A stretch of 64,000 nt of DNA, taken from NCBI GenBank assembly GCA_913050005.1, contig CAJXBI010000001.1:26748-90747 (forward strand), in the 5' to 3' direction. This stretch comes from an uncultured Bacteroidota bacterium. Its GTDB lineage: Bacteria; Bacteroidota; Bacteroidia; NS11-12g; UBA9320. A program made the position numbers and the translations under genes. This document shows positions 40,794 to 51,465 of the stretch, piece after piece (position 1 is the first letter of the stretch; the number at the start of each line of letters is the position of its first letter). The notes beneath the pieces were generated by a model. It was not told where the DNA came from. It made no database searches and was given only the letters and a program-made list of their open reading frames with translations.

Positions 40794-41399
40794 ATGTTTA
40801 GTGGTATCATAGAGTCTTTAGGAGTTCTTGTTGACAAACAAAAAGACGGTACAAATATTCATTTTATATTAGAAAGTGACCTTACTCACGAGTTAAAAAT
40901 AGACCAAAGTGTAGCTCACAACGGGGTTTGTTTGACAGTTGTTTCGATCGATGGAAACACCTACAAAGTAACTGCAATCGAGGAAACCTTACGATTGACA
41001 AATCTTAGTGACTTAACTATTGGTGACCAAGTAAATTTTGAACGCTGCATAAGAATGAGTGACCGACTTGATGGTCATATTGTTCAAGGACACGTAGACG
41101 GCATAGCACATGTATCTCAAATCAGGAATAAGGATGGTAGTTGGGAGTTTCAATTTAAACTAGATGATCAATTTACAGATATCAATGGTTATTCACCAGA
41201 TAAATTAATCATCCATAAAGGTTCTATAACTATTAATGGCATCAGTTTAACAGTTACTGAAGTAGATAATAAGCATTTCGGTGTAGCTGTAATACCCTAT
41301 ACCTATGAACATACAAATTTTAATTCTTTAGAGCTTGGGAGTAAAGTTAATATCGAATTAGACGTTCTTGGAAAATACGTGGCTAGATTAACTCAATAA
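40794..41399 (+). CDS. ribE: Riboflavin synthase alpha subunit
   Basis: MFSGIIESLG, NGVCLTVVSID, GHIVQGHVDG lumazine-binding repeats. Confidence 0.95.
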   Translation: MFSGIIESLGVLVDKQKDGTNIHFILESDLTHELKIDQSVAHNGVCLTVVSIDGNTYKVTAIEETLRLTNLSDLTIGDQVNFERCIRMSDRLDGHIVQGHVDGIAHVSQIRNKDGSWEFQFKLDDQFTDINGYSPDKLIIHKGSITINGISLTVTEVDNKHFGVAVIPYTYEHTNFNSLELGSKVNIELDVLGKYVARLTQ

Positions 41400-41409
41400 T
41401 AATTTTTTA

Positions 41410-41922
41410 ATGAAATTTCTAAAATATTTAGGCATATTTATAGTGTTCATAGCGGCGTCCTATTTCGGATTGGTGTTTATGGCTCCTTCAAAACTTAATT
41501 TTCAGGTTAATGAAGACTTTAATGCTCCAATTGAAACGGTATTCTCTTTTATGACTGATCCATCTATTCTTCCTCAGTGGGTTGAGGGGATTGATTCATT
41601 TTACGCTGAAAATTTGATTATTCCGAAAGAAGGGGATCAATACAAACTATATTTTCAAGGGGAAAATTCAATGGTCATGAATAAAACGGTGTTATTATAT
41701 GAGGCTAACAAATTGTATTCAACACACGGGTCAATTAAAGATTTTTTCGATTGGAATGAGAAAATAACTTTTGTAGCCTTAGATAGTAATCGCACTCGAG
41801 TATCAAATATTGTAACTCTGAAATCTTTGAGTCAAAAAACAAGACTTTTAACATACGCTGAAGAGACACATAAAAAGAATGTGGCTGGCAATTATTTAAA
41901 ACTCAAAAAATTAATAGAGTAG
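41410..41922 (+). CDS. SRPBCC-family protein (polyketide cyclase-like)
   Basis: N-terminal TM then FNAPIETVFSFMTDPSILPQWVEGIDS. Confidence 0.7.
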   Translation: MKFLKYLGIFIVFIAASYFGLVFMAPSKLNFQVNEDFNAPIETVFSFMTDPSILPQWVEGIDSFYAENLIIPKEGDQYKLYFQGENSMVMNKTVLLYEANKLYSTHGSIKDFFDWNEKITFVALDSNRTRVSNIVTLKSLSQKTRLLTYAEETHKKNVAGNYLKLKKLIE

Positions 41923-41924
41923 TT

Positions 41925-44012
41925 CTAAGCAATATTCTCCCAATCTGTGTAACCTTGTTTTTCTCTCATGAAAACATATAAGTTTTTATGATTTGAAAGT
42001 TTAGAATCTTCACTTAATATTTCAATGACCGCGTCTCGAGCTTTTTCAGCAATGTTTGAATCTGTATTCAAGGAAGCTAATTTTAATTGGTCAAGACCAC
42101 TTTGTCGGGTACCAGTAATGTCACCAAACCCACGCAGTTGCATATCAATTTCACTCAACTCAAATCCACTTGATGTTTGAACCATGGCTTGAATTCGTGT
42201 TCTAGCATTACTACTCAATTTCTTACTGCTGAGAAGTATACAATAACTCTGTTCGTCTCCTCGACCCACTCTTCCTCTAAGCTGATGTAGTTGAGACAAT
42301 CCAAATTTTTCGGCACTCTCAATAATCATTATAGAAGCATTGGGTACATTTATTCCAACCTCTATAACTGTAGTACTTACTAATATTTGAGTTTTACCGT
42401 CAGCAAAATCTTTCATTTTGGCCTCTTTGTCACTAGGCTTCATTTTCCCATGAAGCATTTCTACTTGATATGTTGGTCTTGGGAATGATAACAGAAGTTC
42501 GTCATATCCGTTATTGAGATCTTTATAATGTAATTTTTCTGACTCCTCAATTAATGGATAAACAATATAGGCCTGTCCTCCTTTGATAATTTGTTCTTTG
42601 ACAAAGTCCAGTACTTTTTGACGAGCAAATCCGAATCGGTGAACTGTTTTAATTGATTTACGGCCAGCGGGCATTTCGTCAATAACACTATAATCTAAAT
42701 CGCCATACATACTCATAGCTAAAGTTCGGGGAATAGGGGTAGCAGTCATTATAAGAACATGAGGATTTTGAGTGCCTTTACTTTGAAGTTTGGCCCGTTG
42801 AGCAACACCAAAACGGTGTTGTTCGTCGATGATAACAAGTCCTAAATTATTAAATGCTACAGTATCTTCAATCAAGGCATGAGTTCCTATCAGAAGTTTG
42901 ATATCGCCCGATAACAGTTTTTTGTGAAGTTCTATGCGTTCTTTTTTGTTAGTAGATCCAGTTAGTAGCCCAATTTGTATATTTATTTTGTCAGCTAATT
43001 CTTTCAGCCCAATGTAGTGTTGGATTGCAAGTATTTCTGTTGGTGCCATCAAACTGGCTTGATAATTATTATCTATTGCTCTCAGAACAGTCAAAAAAGC
43101 TATGATGGTTTTCCCACTTCCAACATCACCTTGTAAAAGTCTGTTCATTTGTTTTCCTGAATATAAATCGGATGATATTTCTCTCAACACCTTCTCTTGG
43201 GCATTGGTTAATTTGAATGCTAGATGATGATTTATAAAATGAGTATATGAAATGTTATTGGTCGTAAATTTAATACCATTATTAACTTCTTTTCGAATCA
43301 TTTTTTTTCTAATAAATGGGAACTGTAAAAAGAATAATTCTTCAAATTTAAAACGGTATTGAGCGGCTTCTATATGCTTTTGACTCAGGGGTTGATGAAT
43401 ATATTGAAATGCTTTGTATCGGGGTATTAGTTTATATTTTTTGCAAAATTCATCAGTGAATATTTCAGGTATGGAATATCGTTCGTGGTTTAGTGCTTTC
43501 TTAATAATTTGACGAATAACTTTGGTTTCAATTCTACGAGTTTTCATCATTTCGGTGGTATGATATACCGCCTCAAGTGGTGCAGAGTTCAAACGGTTTT
43601 GTAGGGTGTCTAATTCTGGATGACTAAAATTTATACTACCCTTATAGTGGTTAGGTTTGCCAAAAATTACAATTTTTTCATTAATTTTTAGCGTGTTTTT
43701 TATCCAATTAATGCCCTTAAACCATAGAAGTTCAATTTCTTGCTTACCGTCTGAGAATGTGGCAACTAAACGCTTTTTTCTAGGGTCACCAAATTCTTCT
43801 ATATGCTTAATTGTACCTTTAAGTTGAATATAGCTTGTATTAGATTCAATTTCAGATATCTTATAAAATTTAGTACGATCAACATACCTAAATGGATAAT
43901 AATTTAGTAAATCGGTAAAACGGAAAATCCCAAGTTCTTTTTTAAGAACTTCAGCACGTGTAGAACCTACACCCTTTAGAAATTTTATATCTGATACTAA
44001 AAATTCATTCAT
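41925..44012 (-). CDS. recG: ATP-dependent DNA helicase RecG
   Basis: LLQGDVGSGKTIIAFLT, DEQHRFGVAQRAKL, MTATPIPRTLAMSMYGDLD. Confidence 0.97.
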   Translation of the reverse strand: MNEFLVSDIKFLKGVGSTRAEVLKKELGIFRFTDLLNYYPFRYVDRTKFYKISEIESNTSYIQLKGTIKHIEEFGDPRKKRLVATFSDGKQEIELLWFKGINWIKNTLKINEKIVIFGKPNHYKGSINFSHPELDTLQNRLNSAPLEAVYHTTEMMKTRRIETKVIRQIIKKALNHERYSIPEIFTDEFCKKYKLIPRYKAFQYIHQPLSQKHIEAAQYRFKFEELFFLQFPFIRKKMIRKEVNNGIKFTTNNISYTHFINHHLAFKLTNAQEKVLREISSDLYSGKQMNRLLQGDVGSGKTIIAFLTVLRAIDNNYQASLMAPTEILAIQHYIGLKELADKINIQIGLLTGSTNKKERIELHKKLLSGDIKLLIGTHALIEDTVAFNNLGLVIIDEQHRFGVAQRAKLQSKGTQNPHVLIMTATPIPRTLAMSMYGDLDYSVIDEMPAGRKSIKTVHRFGFARQKVLDFVKEQIIKGGQAYIVYPLIEESEKLHYKDLNNGYDELLLSFPRPTYQVEMLHGKMKPSDKEAKMKDFADGKTQILVSTTVIEVGINVPNASIMIIESAEKFGLSQLHQLRGRVGRGDEQSYCILLSSKKLSSNARTRIQAMVQTSSGFELSEIDMQLRGFGDITGTRQSGLDQLKLASLNTDSNIAEKARDAVIEILSEDSKLSNHKNLYVFMREKQGYTDWENIA

Positions 44013-45025
44013 GAGAAAAAATATTTACTAATGAATGCACCAATTTCCATCATCCAGGCAATCCCAACATGTACAATGATTCCTCCCCATATGGATTTAC
44101 TATAGTAGGAAATTATGCCCAATAAAGTTCCTCCAAAGAAAGAACTGATTAGTTCTCCCATTGGCTTGTTCCAATGAATCACTACATACATATATGCTAC
44201 TGCTATAATTGCTTTTGGTCCAACAATTCCAACAAATGCTAAAATCATAAAACCTCTGAAAAAGAATTCAATGGTAAAAAAGTCTAGTCCATACAAAATT
44301 TCATAAATGGCATAAAATTTTAGATGACCAGGTATAGTTATATCGATGGATTGGAGTCGTTGTACTCGGGGGTATGATGTTAAAAAATCGACTTGAGTAC
44401 TTGCAGCTGCAATCAGAGGGACCATACAGGCCAACATGACTAGATAGGGTTTAAAATCAAAATCTTTAGATGTAAACCCATAAAAAGGTTGATTTTTTTT
44501 ATCTGTAAAAGTCCAATAGATGAATAAAATCAAAAATACGAATAGACCTCTGGCTATGGTTCCGATAATCCGATTTAGCCAATCTACATGAGCATAATTT
44601 GAATGTTGAGCTAAACAATCACTTACAAAAAAAGAGATAGAACTTCTAAAAGAAAATAAGAGTACACCGAAAATTACAAGTGTTATAAATTTTGGATTTT
44701 TCCAAAAACTCCAATTTTTATGAATTATACTACTCACAAAATAGCCAATGAGTAGTGGTGACAGGTACAGTATAACATGAAATAGGAATTTGAGATTATT
44801 ATGATATGCTTTGAACCACCAACTGGTTAGCAGTGATATGTTACCATTATGATGGGGGATAAATTTAAAGTACTTGATAAAACAAAATCCAACAATGAAG
44901 ATAAGAGCAATGACGAATTCCTTCCAATTAAAGTGGTCTGTATAAAATTTGTTAAGGTATTGGAGAAGCTTTTTCAAACTGCTAAAAATCAAAACAATAA
45001 TAAAACTATCTAGCTGATATACCAA
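44009..45025 (-). CDS. CPBP/CAAX-like intramembrane metalloprotease family protein (degenerate first motif)
   Basis: Multi-TM; IEFFFRGFM, YVVIHW, HVGIAWMMEI; apparent TTG start; overlaps recG by 4 bp. Confidence 0.65.
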   Translation of the reverse strand: MVYQLDSFIIVLIFSSLKKLLQYLNKFYTDHFNWKEFVIALIFIVGFCFIKYFKFIPHHNGNISLLTSWWFKAYHNNLKFLFHVILYLSPLLIGYFVSSIIHKNWSFWKNPKFITLVIFGVLLFSFRSSISFFVSDCLAQHSNYAHVDWLNRIIGTIARGLFVFLILFIYWTFTDKKNQPFYGFTSKDFDFKPYLVMLACMVPLIAAASTQVDFLTSYPRVQRLQSIDITIPGHLKFYAIYEILYGLDFFTIEFFFRGFMILAFVGIVGPKAIIAVAYMYVVIHWNKPMGELISSFFGGTLLGIISYYSKSIWGGIIVHVGIAWMMEIGAFISKYFFS

Positions 45026-45091
45026 TGTAGTTTAACAAAATCTTAAATCATTAAATCATATTTAAACTATACTTGTATTAATAAATAAAAA

Positions 45092-48000
45092 ATGCCTTCA
45101 TTTTCACATTTACATTGCCATAGCCAGTTTTCTCTTCTTGATGGTGCCTCACCTATTGACGACATGTTCGCCAAAGCAAAAGCGGATAAAATGAGAGCTG
45201 TTGCTCTAACAGATCATGGAAATATGTTTGGAGCTTTCAAGTTTGTTAATTCTGGGCTAAAGCATGGAGTAAAGCCCATTGTTGGGTGCGAATTTTACAT
45301 GGTTGAAGATCGAACTAGAAGATCATTTGTAGGAGACACAAAGGACAAAAGATATCATCAGCTCATTTTAGCGAAAAATCAAAAAGGCTATGAGAATCTC
45401 TCTTTGTTATGCTCCATTGGTTTTATGGAGGGTTTGTATGGAAAATTTCCCCGCATAGATAAAGATGTACTCAAAAGACATAGCGAGGGTTTAATTGCTA
45501 CTTCATGTTGTATAGGTGCAGAAATACCTCAAGCAATTTTATTTAAAGGTGAAGAAGAAGCAGAACGAATTTTAAAGGAGTACATAGCCATTTTTGGGGA
45601 AGATTTTTACATTGAATTACAACGTCATGGTATTCAAAATATAGATGGAACAGGAATGAGCCAAGAGGATATTAATCAGATACTCATTAGTTTTGGGAAT
45701 AAATATGACTTAAAAATTATAGCGACTAATGATTCTCATTATATGGAGGAGGATGATGCACTACCTCACGATATTCTTCTTTGTGTTAATACAGGGTCTA
45801 GAATTACCGATCCTAAAGGATATGGCAAAGGAATGCGATTTGCATTTCCTAATAATGAGTTCTTTTTCAAATCACAGGAAGAAATGGGTCGATTGTTTGC
45901 TGATATTCCTGAGGCTCTAGATAATACAAATATTATAGTTGATAGTGTTGAAACTCCTAAATTGACTCGAGATGTATTGTTACCTAACTATGTTATGCCA
46001 TTAGAATTTAAAAGTCAGGACGATTATTTAAAACATCTGACCTTCGAAGGGGCAAAGAAAAGATATCCAAACTTAACAAGTGAAATAGAGGAACGGATAT
46101 TATTTGAGCTTTCAGTAATAAAAGATTCAGGTTATCCGGGTTACTTTTTAATTGTTCAAGATTTTACGAGTGTAGCTAGAGATATGGGAGTATCAGTGGG
46201 GCCAGGAAGAGGCTCAGCTGCAGGCAGCGCCGTGGCCTATTGTCTAGGAATAACGAATGTAGATCCTATTGCTTACGATTTACTTTTTGAGCGTTTTTTA
46301 AATCCAGAAAGGGTATCATTACCCGATATTGATATTGATTTTGATGACGAAGGAAGGCAGAAAGTAATCGATTATGTTGTTGATAAATATGGGAAAAATC
46401 AAGTAGCTCAAATTATAACTTATGGTAGTATGGCAGCTCGCTCTTCGTTGAGAGATGTGGGGAGAGTGATGGATGTCCCGTTAGTAGAGGTTGATAAGGT
46501 TGCAAAAACTTTCCCAACCCATCTCAGTGCCAATCTTAAAAAGGTGTTGAACGAAGATGGATTAGATAAGAAATTAAAGGGGGATATGAATTCGGAACAG
46601 GTTAAAGCTGCGGAGGATTTCAGAAAACTCTCAGAAAATGACGACTCTATTGGACAAATGATTAGAACCGCCAAACGCCTTGAAGGATCGGTCCGAAATA
46701 CTGGAATACATGCATGTGGTGTTATTATAACCCCTGATGATATAACGAAATACGTACCTGTTACAACGGCAAAGGATTCTGATCTTCTAGTTACTCAATT
46801 TGATAACAGTGTTGTTGAGTCTGCAGGATTACTTAAGATGGATTTCTTGGGTCTAAAAACATTAACGATTATCAAAGATGCAGTCGAGATTATCAAAAAT
46901 AAACGAGGTGTTACTATCATTCCAGATGAAATTCCTCTTGATGATAAAAAGACATTAGAACTCTTCTCTAAAGGGAATACCAACGGTATTTTTCAATTTG
47001 AAAGTCCTGGAATGCAAAAGAATCTTAAAATGTTAAAGCCTGATAAATTTGAGGATTTAATTGCAATGAATGCTTTATATCGACCAGGTCCAATGGAATA
47101 TATCAAAAACTTTATTGCACGAAAACACGGCCGTGAGGCAATAAACTATGATCTTGATGATATGCAAGAATATCTTGCTGATACTTATGGAATTACGGTT
47201 TATCAAGAGCAGGTAATGCTTCTCTCTCAAAAACTTGCAGGTTTCACAAAGGGTCAGGCAGACAGCCTTAGGAAAGCTATGGGTAAAAAGAAGATTGAGG
47301 AGATGAATAAACTTTTTGACTTGTTTATTAGTCAAGGAAATGAACGAGGTCACGATGAAACTATTCTCAAAAAAGTTTGGACAGATTGGGAGGCATTTGC
47401 TTCATATGCATTTAACAAAAGCCACAGTACATGCTATGCATATATTGCCTTTCATACAGGGTATTTAAAAGCTCATTATCCTGCCGAATTTATGGCATCT
47501 GTACTTACACATAACATGAATGATATTAAAAAAGTAAGCTTTTTTATGGATGAGTGCAAGTGGATGGGTATCGAAATTTTAGGACCAAGTGCGAATGAAA
47601 GTGAGCGAAAGTTTAGTGTAAACAAAGATGGAGCAATACGTTTTGGCCTAGCGGCAATCAAAGGGGTGGGAGATACTGCAGCTGAAGAGATCATCAAAGA
47701 ACGAAATGAAAATGGGATTTATTCCAGTATTTTTGGGATTTGTAAACGTGTAAATCAACGAGTTGTTAATAAAAAATCTTTGGAGAATTTAGCAATTGCA
47801 GGGGCATTTGATGAGTTTGGAGTAAACAGGTCTGCCTATGTTGTCGAGACTTTCAATGGCAAAGGAATTGATATGGCTGTTAAGTTTGGAAATCAAGTAC
47901 AAAGCGATGCTCTGAGTAATCAAGCTTCTCTTTTTGGAGGTGCAGGTTCACTCGAAATATCAGAACCAGAATTACCAGTTGTTGAACAATGGTCATTATT

Positions 48001-48631
48001 GGAAAAGTTACAACTTGAGAAAGAACTTGTTGGGATTTATATCTCAGGTCACCCATTAAACAACTATAAGTTTGAAATTGATCATTTTACTTCTCATACG
48101 ATTTTGAGTCTTGAGGAACAGAATTTAAAACTTGATGGAGCAGAGATCAAACTAGCTGGACTTATTACTTCTGTTAGAGATTCTGTGAGTAAAAATGGGA
48201 AACCATTCTGTATTTTCACACTTGAGGATTTTAGTGGTACACGTGAGTTTGCACTTTTTGGTGAAAAGTACACCCAGTTTAAACCATGGATAGAGATTAA
48301 TGCTCAAATATTCATATCAGCTAAAGGTGAAAAGAGCTATAGAAATCAAGATAAATTAGATTTAAACCTATTGCAAATGACTTTCTTGGAAGATACAGTT
48401 AACCACCAATTAAAGAAAGTAACCCTTGAAATAGAAGCTGAAGATATTAACGAAGCCATTATGGAGTCTATTTTTGATTTGATTGACGAACGAGGTAAAA
48501 TTAAATTAGCTTTCAAGATAAAAAGTGGTCATAAAAGTGTTAAGGCTTTATCCCAAAAGTATAAAATCCAAATGGACGAGATTACGAAAAAGAAACTGAA
48601 TTCTTTAGGTTTAGATTTCCGTTTTAATTAG
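45092..48631 (+). CDS. dnaE: DNA polymerase III subunit alpha
   Basis: 1179 aa; PHP domain FSHLHCHSQFSLLDGA; VGPGRGSAAGSAVAYCLGI; PDIDIDFDDEGRQKVI. Confidence 0.97.
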   Translation: MPSFSHLHCHSQFSLLDGASPIDDMFAKAKADKMRAVALTDHGNMFGAFKFVNSGLKHGVKPIVGCEFYMVEDRTRRSFVGDTKDKRYHQLILAKNQKGYENLSLLCSIGFMEGLYGKFPRIDKDVLKRHSEGLIATSCCIGAEIPQAILFKGEEEAERILKEYIAIFGEDFYIELQRHGIQNIDGTGMSQEDINQILISFGNKYDLKIIATNDSHYMEEDDALPHDILLCVNTGSRITDPKGYGKGMRFAFPNNEFFFKSQEEMGRLFADIPEALDNTNIIVDSVETPKLTRDVLLPNYVMPLEFKSQDDYLKHLTFEGAKKRYPNLTSEIEERILFELSVIKDSGYPGYFLIVQDFTSVARDMGVSVGPGRGSAAGSAVAYCLGITNVDPIAYDLLFERFLNPERVSLPDIDIDFDDEGRQKVIDYVVDKYGKNQVAQIITYGSMAARSSLRDVGRVMDVPLVEVDKVAKTFPTHLSANLKKVLNEDGLDKKLKGDMNSEQVKAAEDFRKLSENDDSIGQMIRTAKRLEGSVRNTGIHACGVIITPDDITKYVPVTTAKDSDLLVTQFDNSVVESAGLLKMDFLGLKTLTIIKDAVEIIKNKRGVTIIPDEIPLDDKKTLELFSKGNTNGIFQFESPGMQKNLKMLKPDKFEDLIAMNALYRPGPMEYIKNFIARKHGREAINYDLDDMQEYLADTYGITVYQEQVMLLSQKLAGFTKGQADSLRKAMGKKKIEEMNKLFDLFISQGNERGHDETILKKVWTDWEAFASYAFNKSHSTCYAYIAFHTGYLKAHYPAEFMASVLTHNMNDIKKVSFFMDECKWMGIEILGPSANESERKFSVNKDGAIRFGLAAIKGVGDTAAEEIIKERNENGIYSSIFGICKRVNQRVVNKKSLENLAIAGAFDEFGVNRSAYVVETFNGKGIDMAVKFGNQVQSDALSNQASLFGGAGSLEISEPELPVVEQWSLLEKLQLEKELVGIYISGHPLNNYKFEIDHFTSHTILSLEEQNLKLDGAEIKLAGLITSVRDSVSKNGKPFCIFTLEDFSGTREFALFGEKYTQFKPWIEINAQIFISAKGEKSYRNQDKLDLNLLQMTFLEDTVNHQLKKVTLEIEAEDINEAIMESIFDLIDERGKIKLAFKIKSGHKSVKALSQKYKIQMDEITKKKLNSLGLDFRFN

Positions 48632-48751
48632 CGTTTTTACCTTTATTTTTTTTCAATTTTCATTTGAGATTCGGGATTATAATATTGTAATTTGATTTTT
48701 TCTTTTTTATTTCCTAAATTTAGAGTACCAAAAATCTTTAAACTAAATGAA

Positions 48752-49561
48752 ATGGATAACGCATTTAAAAAAATTCTGATTGCATTTGACGGAAGTGACT
48801 CTTCAAAATCTGCTCTTCAAAGTGCCTATGGAGTTGCTCATAAATTCAATTCTGATATGACAGCTCTTGTTGTGTCAGAGGATGACATAAACCTCGAGAC
48901 AAGTAAATCATATTTGGAGCAATTTGCAGAAAACAAGCGGCTGAACATTGAAATCATTGAACGATCTGGGGCAGTGTATGATGAGGTTATTAAACTGGAA
49001 CTAGAGCACAATTATAGCCTTATACTCATTGGTACGCACGGAACTAGTGGTTGGAAGCCTTTGTGGATGGGAGGGAATGCATTTAAGGTAATAAGCAGTT
49101 CTACTTGTCCGGTTATCAGTGTGCCCGAAAAGTCATCCTCACCTGAATTGAATCATATTCTATTGCCTTTAGTAGATTCTAATACAACTCGCCAAAAAGT
49201 ACCTTATTGTATTAAATTAGCAAAAGCTTTTGGCTCGACAGTTCATATCTTGGGAATATCTAAAAGTGATTCTTCAGAAACCCAAAAACATGTTCGTGCA
49301 TATGTAAAACAAACGATAAATTATCTTTCAACAAGGGGAGTAAAATGCACACATGAAGAAAAATACGGAGTCAACGTACCAGAAACATGTATTAGCTACG
49401 GTGAAGAAGTTAATGCTGGTTTAATGCTTATTATGACGGAAACGGAGAGTGCAGGTTTATTTATGGGAACCTATGCTCAGCAGTTAGTTAACAGTAGTAC
49501 AATCCCCGTAATGAGTATTCACTTTAGGGATACTAGATTAGCAGGTGCTGCAGGTTATTAA
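48752..49561 (+). CDS. Tandem universal stress protein
   Basis: ORF track 48692..49561; ATG at 48752 MDNAFKKILIAFDGSDSS; GTHGTSGWKPLWMGGNAFKVI; two Usp domains. Confidence 0.88.
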   Translation: MDNAFKKILIAFDGSDSSKSALQSAYGVAHKFNSDMTALVVSEDDINLETSKSYLEQFAENKRLNIEIIERSGAVYDEVIKLELEHNYSLILIGTHGTSGWKPLWMGGNAFKVISSSTCPVISVPEKSSSPELNHILLPLVDSNTTRQKVPYCIKLAKAFGSTVHILGISKSDSSETQKHVRAYVKQTINYLSTRGVKCTHEEKYGVNVPETCISYGEEVNAGLMLIMTETESAGLFMGTYAQQLVNSSTIPVMSIHFRDTRLAGAAGY

Positions 49562-49562
49562 T

Positions 49563-50324
49563 TTATAAACCTTTGTTTCGAATGATTTCTCCCGCAGCTG
49601 GTTGTGCAGTGGGCATAATTATTAATTCATTAATGTTAACGTGTTTTGGTCGGTTAATAGTAAACCAAATAGCATCCGCAATATCTTGAGCTACTAAATT
49701 TTCAAAACCAACATATACGTTTTTAGCTTTTTCAGTGTTGCCATCCAGACGTACAATGGAAAATTCTGTTTCAACAGCTCCAGGGTTTATGCTCGTAACG
49801 CGAACACCAAATTGTGCAAGCTCTTTACGCATAGCCTTGTTCAGAGCATCTACCATATGCTTTGTGCCACAGTAAACATTACCATTTAGGTATACCTCTT
49901 TTCCAGCAATCGAACCAATATTAATGATATGACCTTGGTTTTTTTTAAGTATGGGAGTCATGTATTTTGTCATATGAAGCAATCCTTTGATATTGGTATC
50001 AATCATACGATTCCAATGATCAATGCTACCAGATTCAATGCTATTTAATCCTGCCGCTAATCCAGCATTATTTATTAAGACATCAATAGACAACCACTCT
50101 GAAGACAAATTAGCAATGTATTTCTCCACCTCTTCATGATTTCGAATATCAATATGCATGATTTTCGTTTTGATACCATATTGATTGGTGAATTTTCTAC
50201 TTTGTTCTTCAAGACGATCATTTCGACGACCATTCAATATCAAATCGTAGCCATTTTTAGCAAGTATTTGAGCTGCTGCAGCACCTATCCCTGCTGTTGT
50301 TCCTGTGATTAGTGCTATGGACAT
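49563..50324 (-). CDS. SDR-family NAD(P)-dependent oxidoreductase (YdfG-like)
   Basis: TGTTAGIGAAAAQ, NNAGLAAG, YCGTKHMVDALNKAMR. Confidence 0.92.
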   Translation of the reverse strand: MSIALITGTTAGIGAAAAQILAKNGYDLILNGRRNDRLEEQSRKFTNQYGIKTKIMHIDIRNHEEVEKYIANLSSEWLSIDVLINNAGLAAGLNSIESGSIDHWNRMIDTNIKGLLHMTKYMTPILKKNQGHIINIGSIAGKEVYLNGNVYCGTKHMVDALNKAMRKELAQFGVRVTSINPGAVETEFSIVRLDGNTEKAKNVYVGFENLVAQDIADAIWFTINRPKHVNINELIIMPTAQPAAGEIIRNKGL

Positions 50325-51094
50325 TATTTACCTTTCAACATATTAAGTATTGCTTCATCTGTCATTTCAAGCATTCCTGAATTCAGAATTTCTTCAACTT
50401 CCGGAGCTTTTTCATCATTGGGATATTCTTCTAAAAATTGAGTGTAATATTTTTTTGCTAGATTGGTGTCTTCAAGATATTCCCATGCAATGAACCCAGC
50501 TCGATAAACTAGGTTATTCCTATTTTCGAATTTGGGCCATTTTACAATAGCATTATCTAATGTTCTAACTGCATCACCAAAGCGACTAACAGCAGTATAT
50601 CCCATAGTAAGGTTTTCAAAATCTTTTGGTCTCAGAATTATGGTAGCATCTGAAATTTTATTTTGATACAATTTAATTACATCTTGCCATTGGGCAGGTG
50701 TTGGTAAATTTTTATCCAATATTTCATTAATTAAATCTTGAGACTGCTCATATTGGTTTGTACGACTATACATGATAGCCAAATTGATGGCTGCATTTCT
50801 ATATCGATTGGAACTATCGTCACGAGTAATGTACTCAGATAATAATTGAATAGATACTGACGTGTCATTTTCATAGAAATAATATTGACCAGCTGCGTAT
50901 AAAAAATTATTTGCTTCTGTGTCAGAATAAGCTAATCCATAGTTTCTATGGAGTATGGCCAATTCCTTGAGTCCTTCTTGAGTCCCTGTTTTTTCTGATT
51001 TCTCAAAGGCTTGAATTTCTGCTAATTGAGATTCTTGGTTTTGACTACATCCTAAAATGAGCAGGAGTAGTAAAATAAATGGTGTTTTTTTCAT
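50324..51094 (-). CDS. TPR-containing lipoprotein
   Basis: Lipobox LLLILGCSQ; TPR-like helical repeats; TAATG overlap with SDR gene. Confidence 0.75.
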   Translation of the reverse strand: MKKTPFILLLLLILGCSQNQESQLAEIQAFEKSEKTGTQEGLKELAILHRNYGLAYSDTEANNFLYAAGQYYFYENDTSVSIQLLSEYITRDDSSNRYRNAAINLAIMYSRTNQYEQSQDLINEILDKNLPTPAQWQDVIKLYQNKISDATIILRPKDFENLTMGYTAVSRFGDAVRTLDNAIVKWPKFENRNNLVYRAGFIAWEYLEDTNLAKKYYTQFLEEYPNDEKAPEVEEILNSGMLEMTDEAILNMLKGK

Positions 51095-51097
51095 GTC

Positions 51098-51465
51098 CTA
51101 AAATTGGTAGGTTCGCAAAAGTACTAATGTACATGCATTTAGTGTTTGTATATCTTTTTTTTGAGCCATTCGAACTAGTTCTTCGTTTTCAGTTCCGGGA
51201 TAAAAATGTTTCTTTTTGGGTTAAGATCTATAATTTTTTGATTGTATTGCTCTTGCAATTTGGGATTTATATACAATGTTATCGTATCAAACGACTCTTT
51301 TTCAGGCCATTGGTTTTGAATTTCTAATGTACCAATTGTTCCTTTTTTTACACCATACGGAATAACCTCATGATTATGTTCCTGCAGTATTTGAGTAGCT
51401 TTAAAACCATAGCTGTCCATTCTTGGTGTTGCACCAATTACCAATGTTCTTTTACTCACCGGCAT
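51098..51465 (-). pseudogene. CoA-binding domain protein (YccU/CoA_binding_2-like) disrupted by a frameshift at the T5 run 51202-51206; ORF track shows only 51175..51465
   Basis: Frame 1: MPVSKRTLVIGATPRMDSYGFKATQILQEHNHEVIPYGVKKG...NPKRNIF; -1 frame continues YPGTENEELVRMAQKKDIQTLNACTLVLLRTYQF* ending at 51098. Confidence 0.85.

Noticed and set aside
51079-51327. 82-aa plus-strand ORF
   Set aside because: Antisense to the frameshifted CoA-binding gene, whose minus-strand conservation explains the region.
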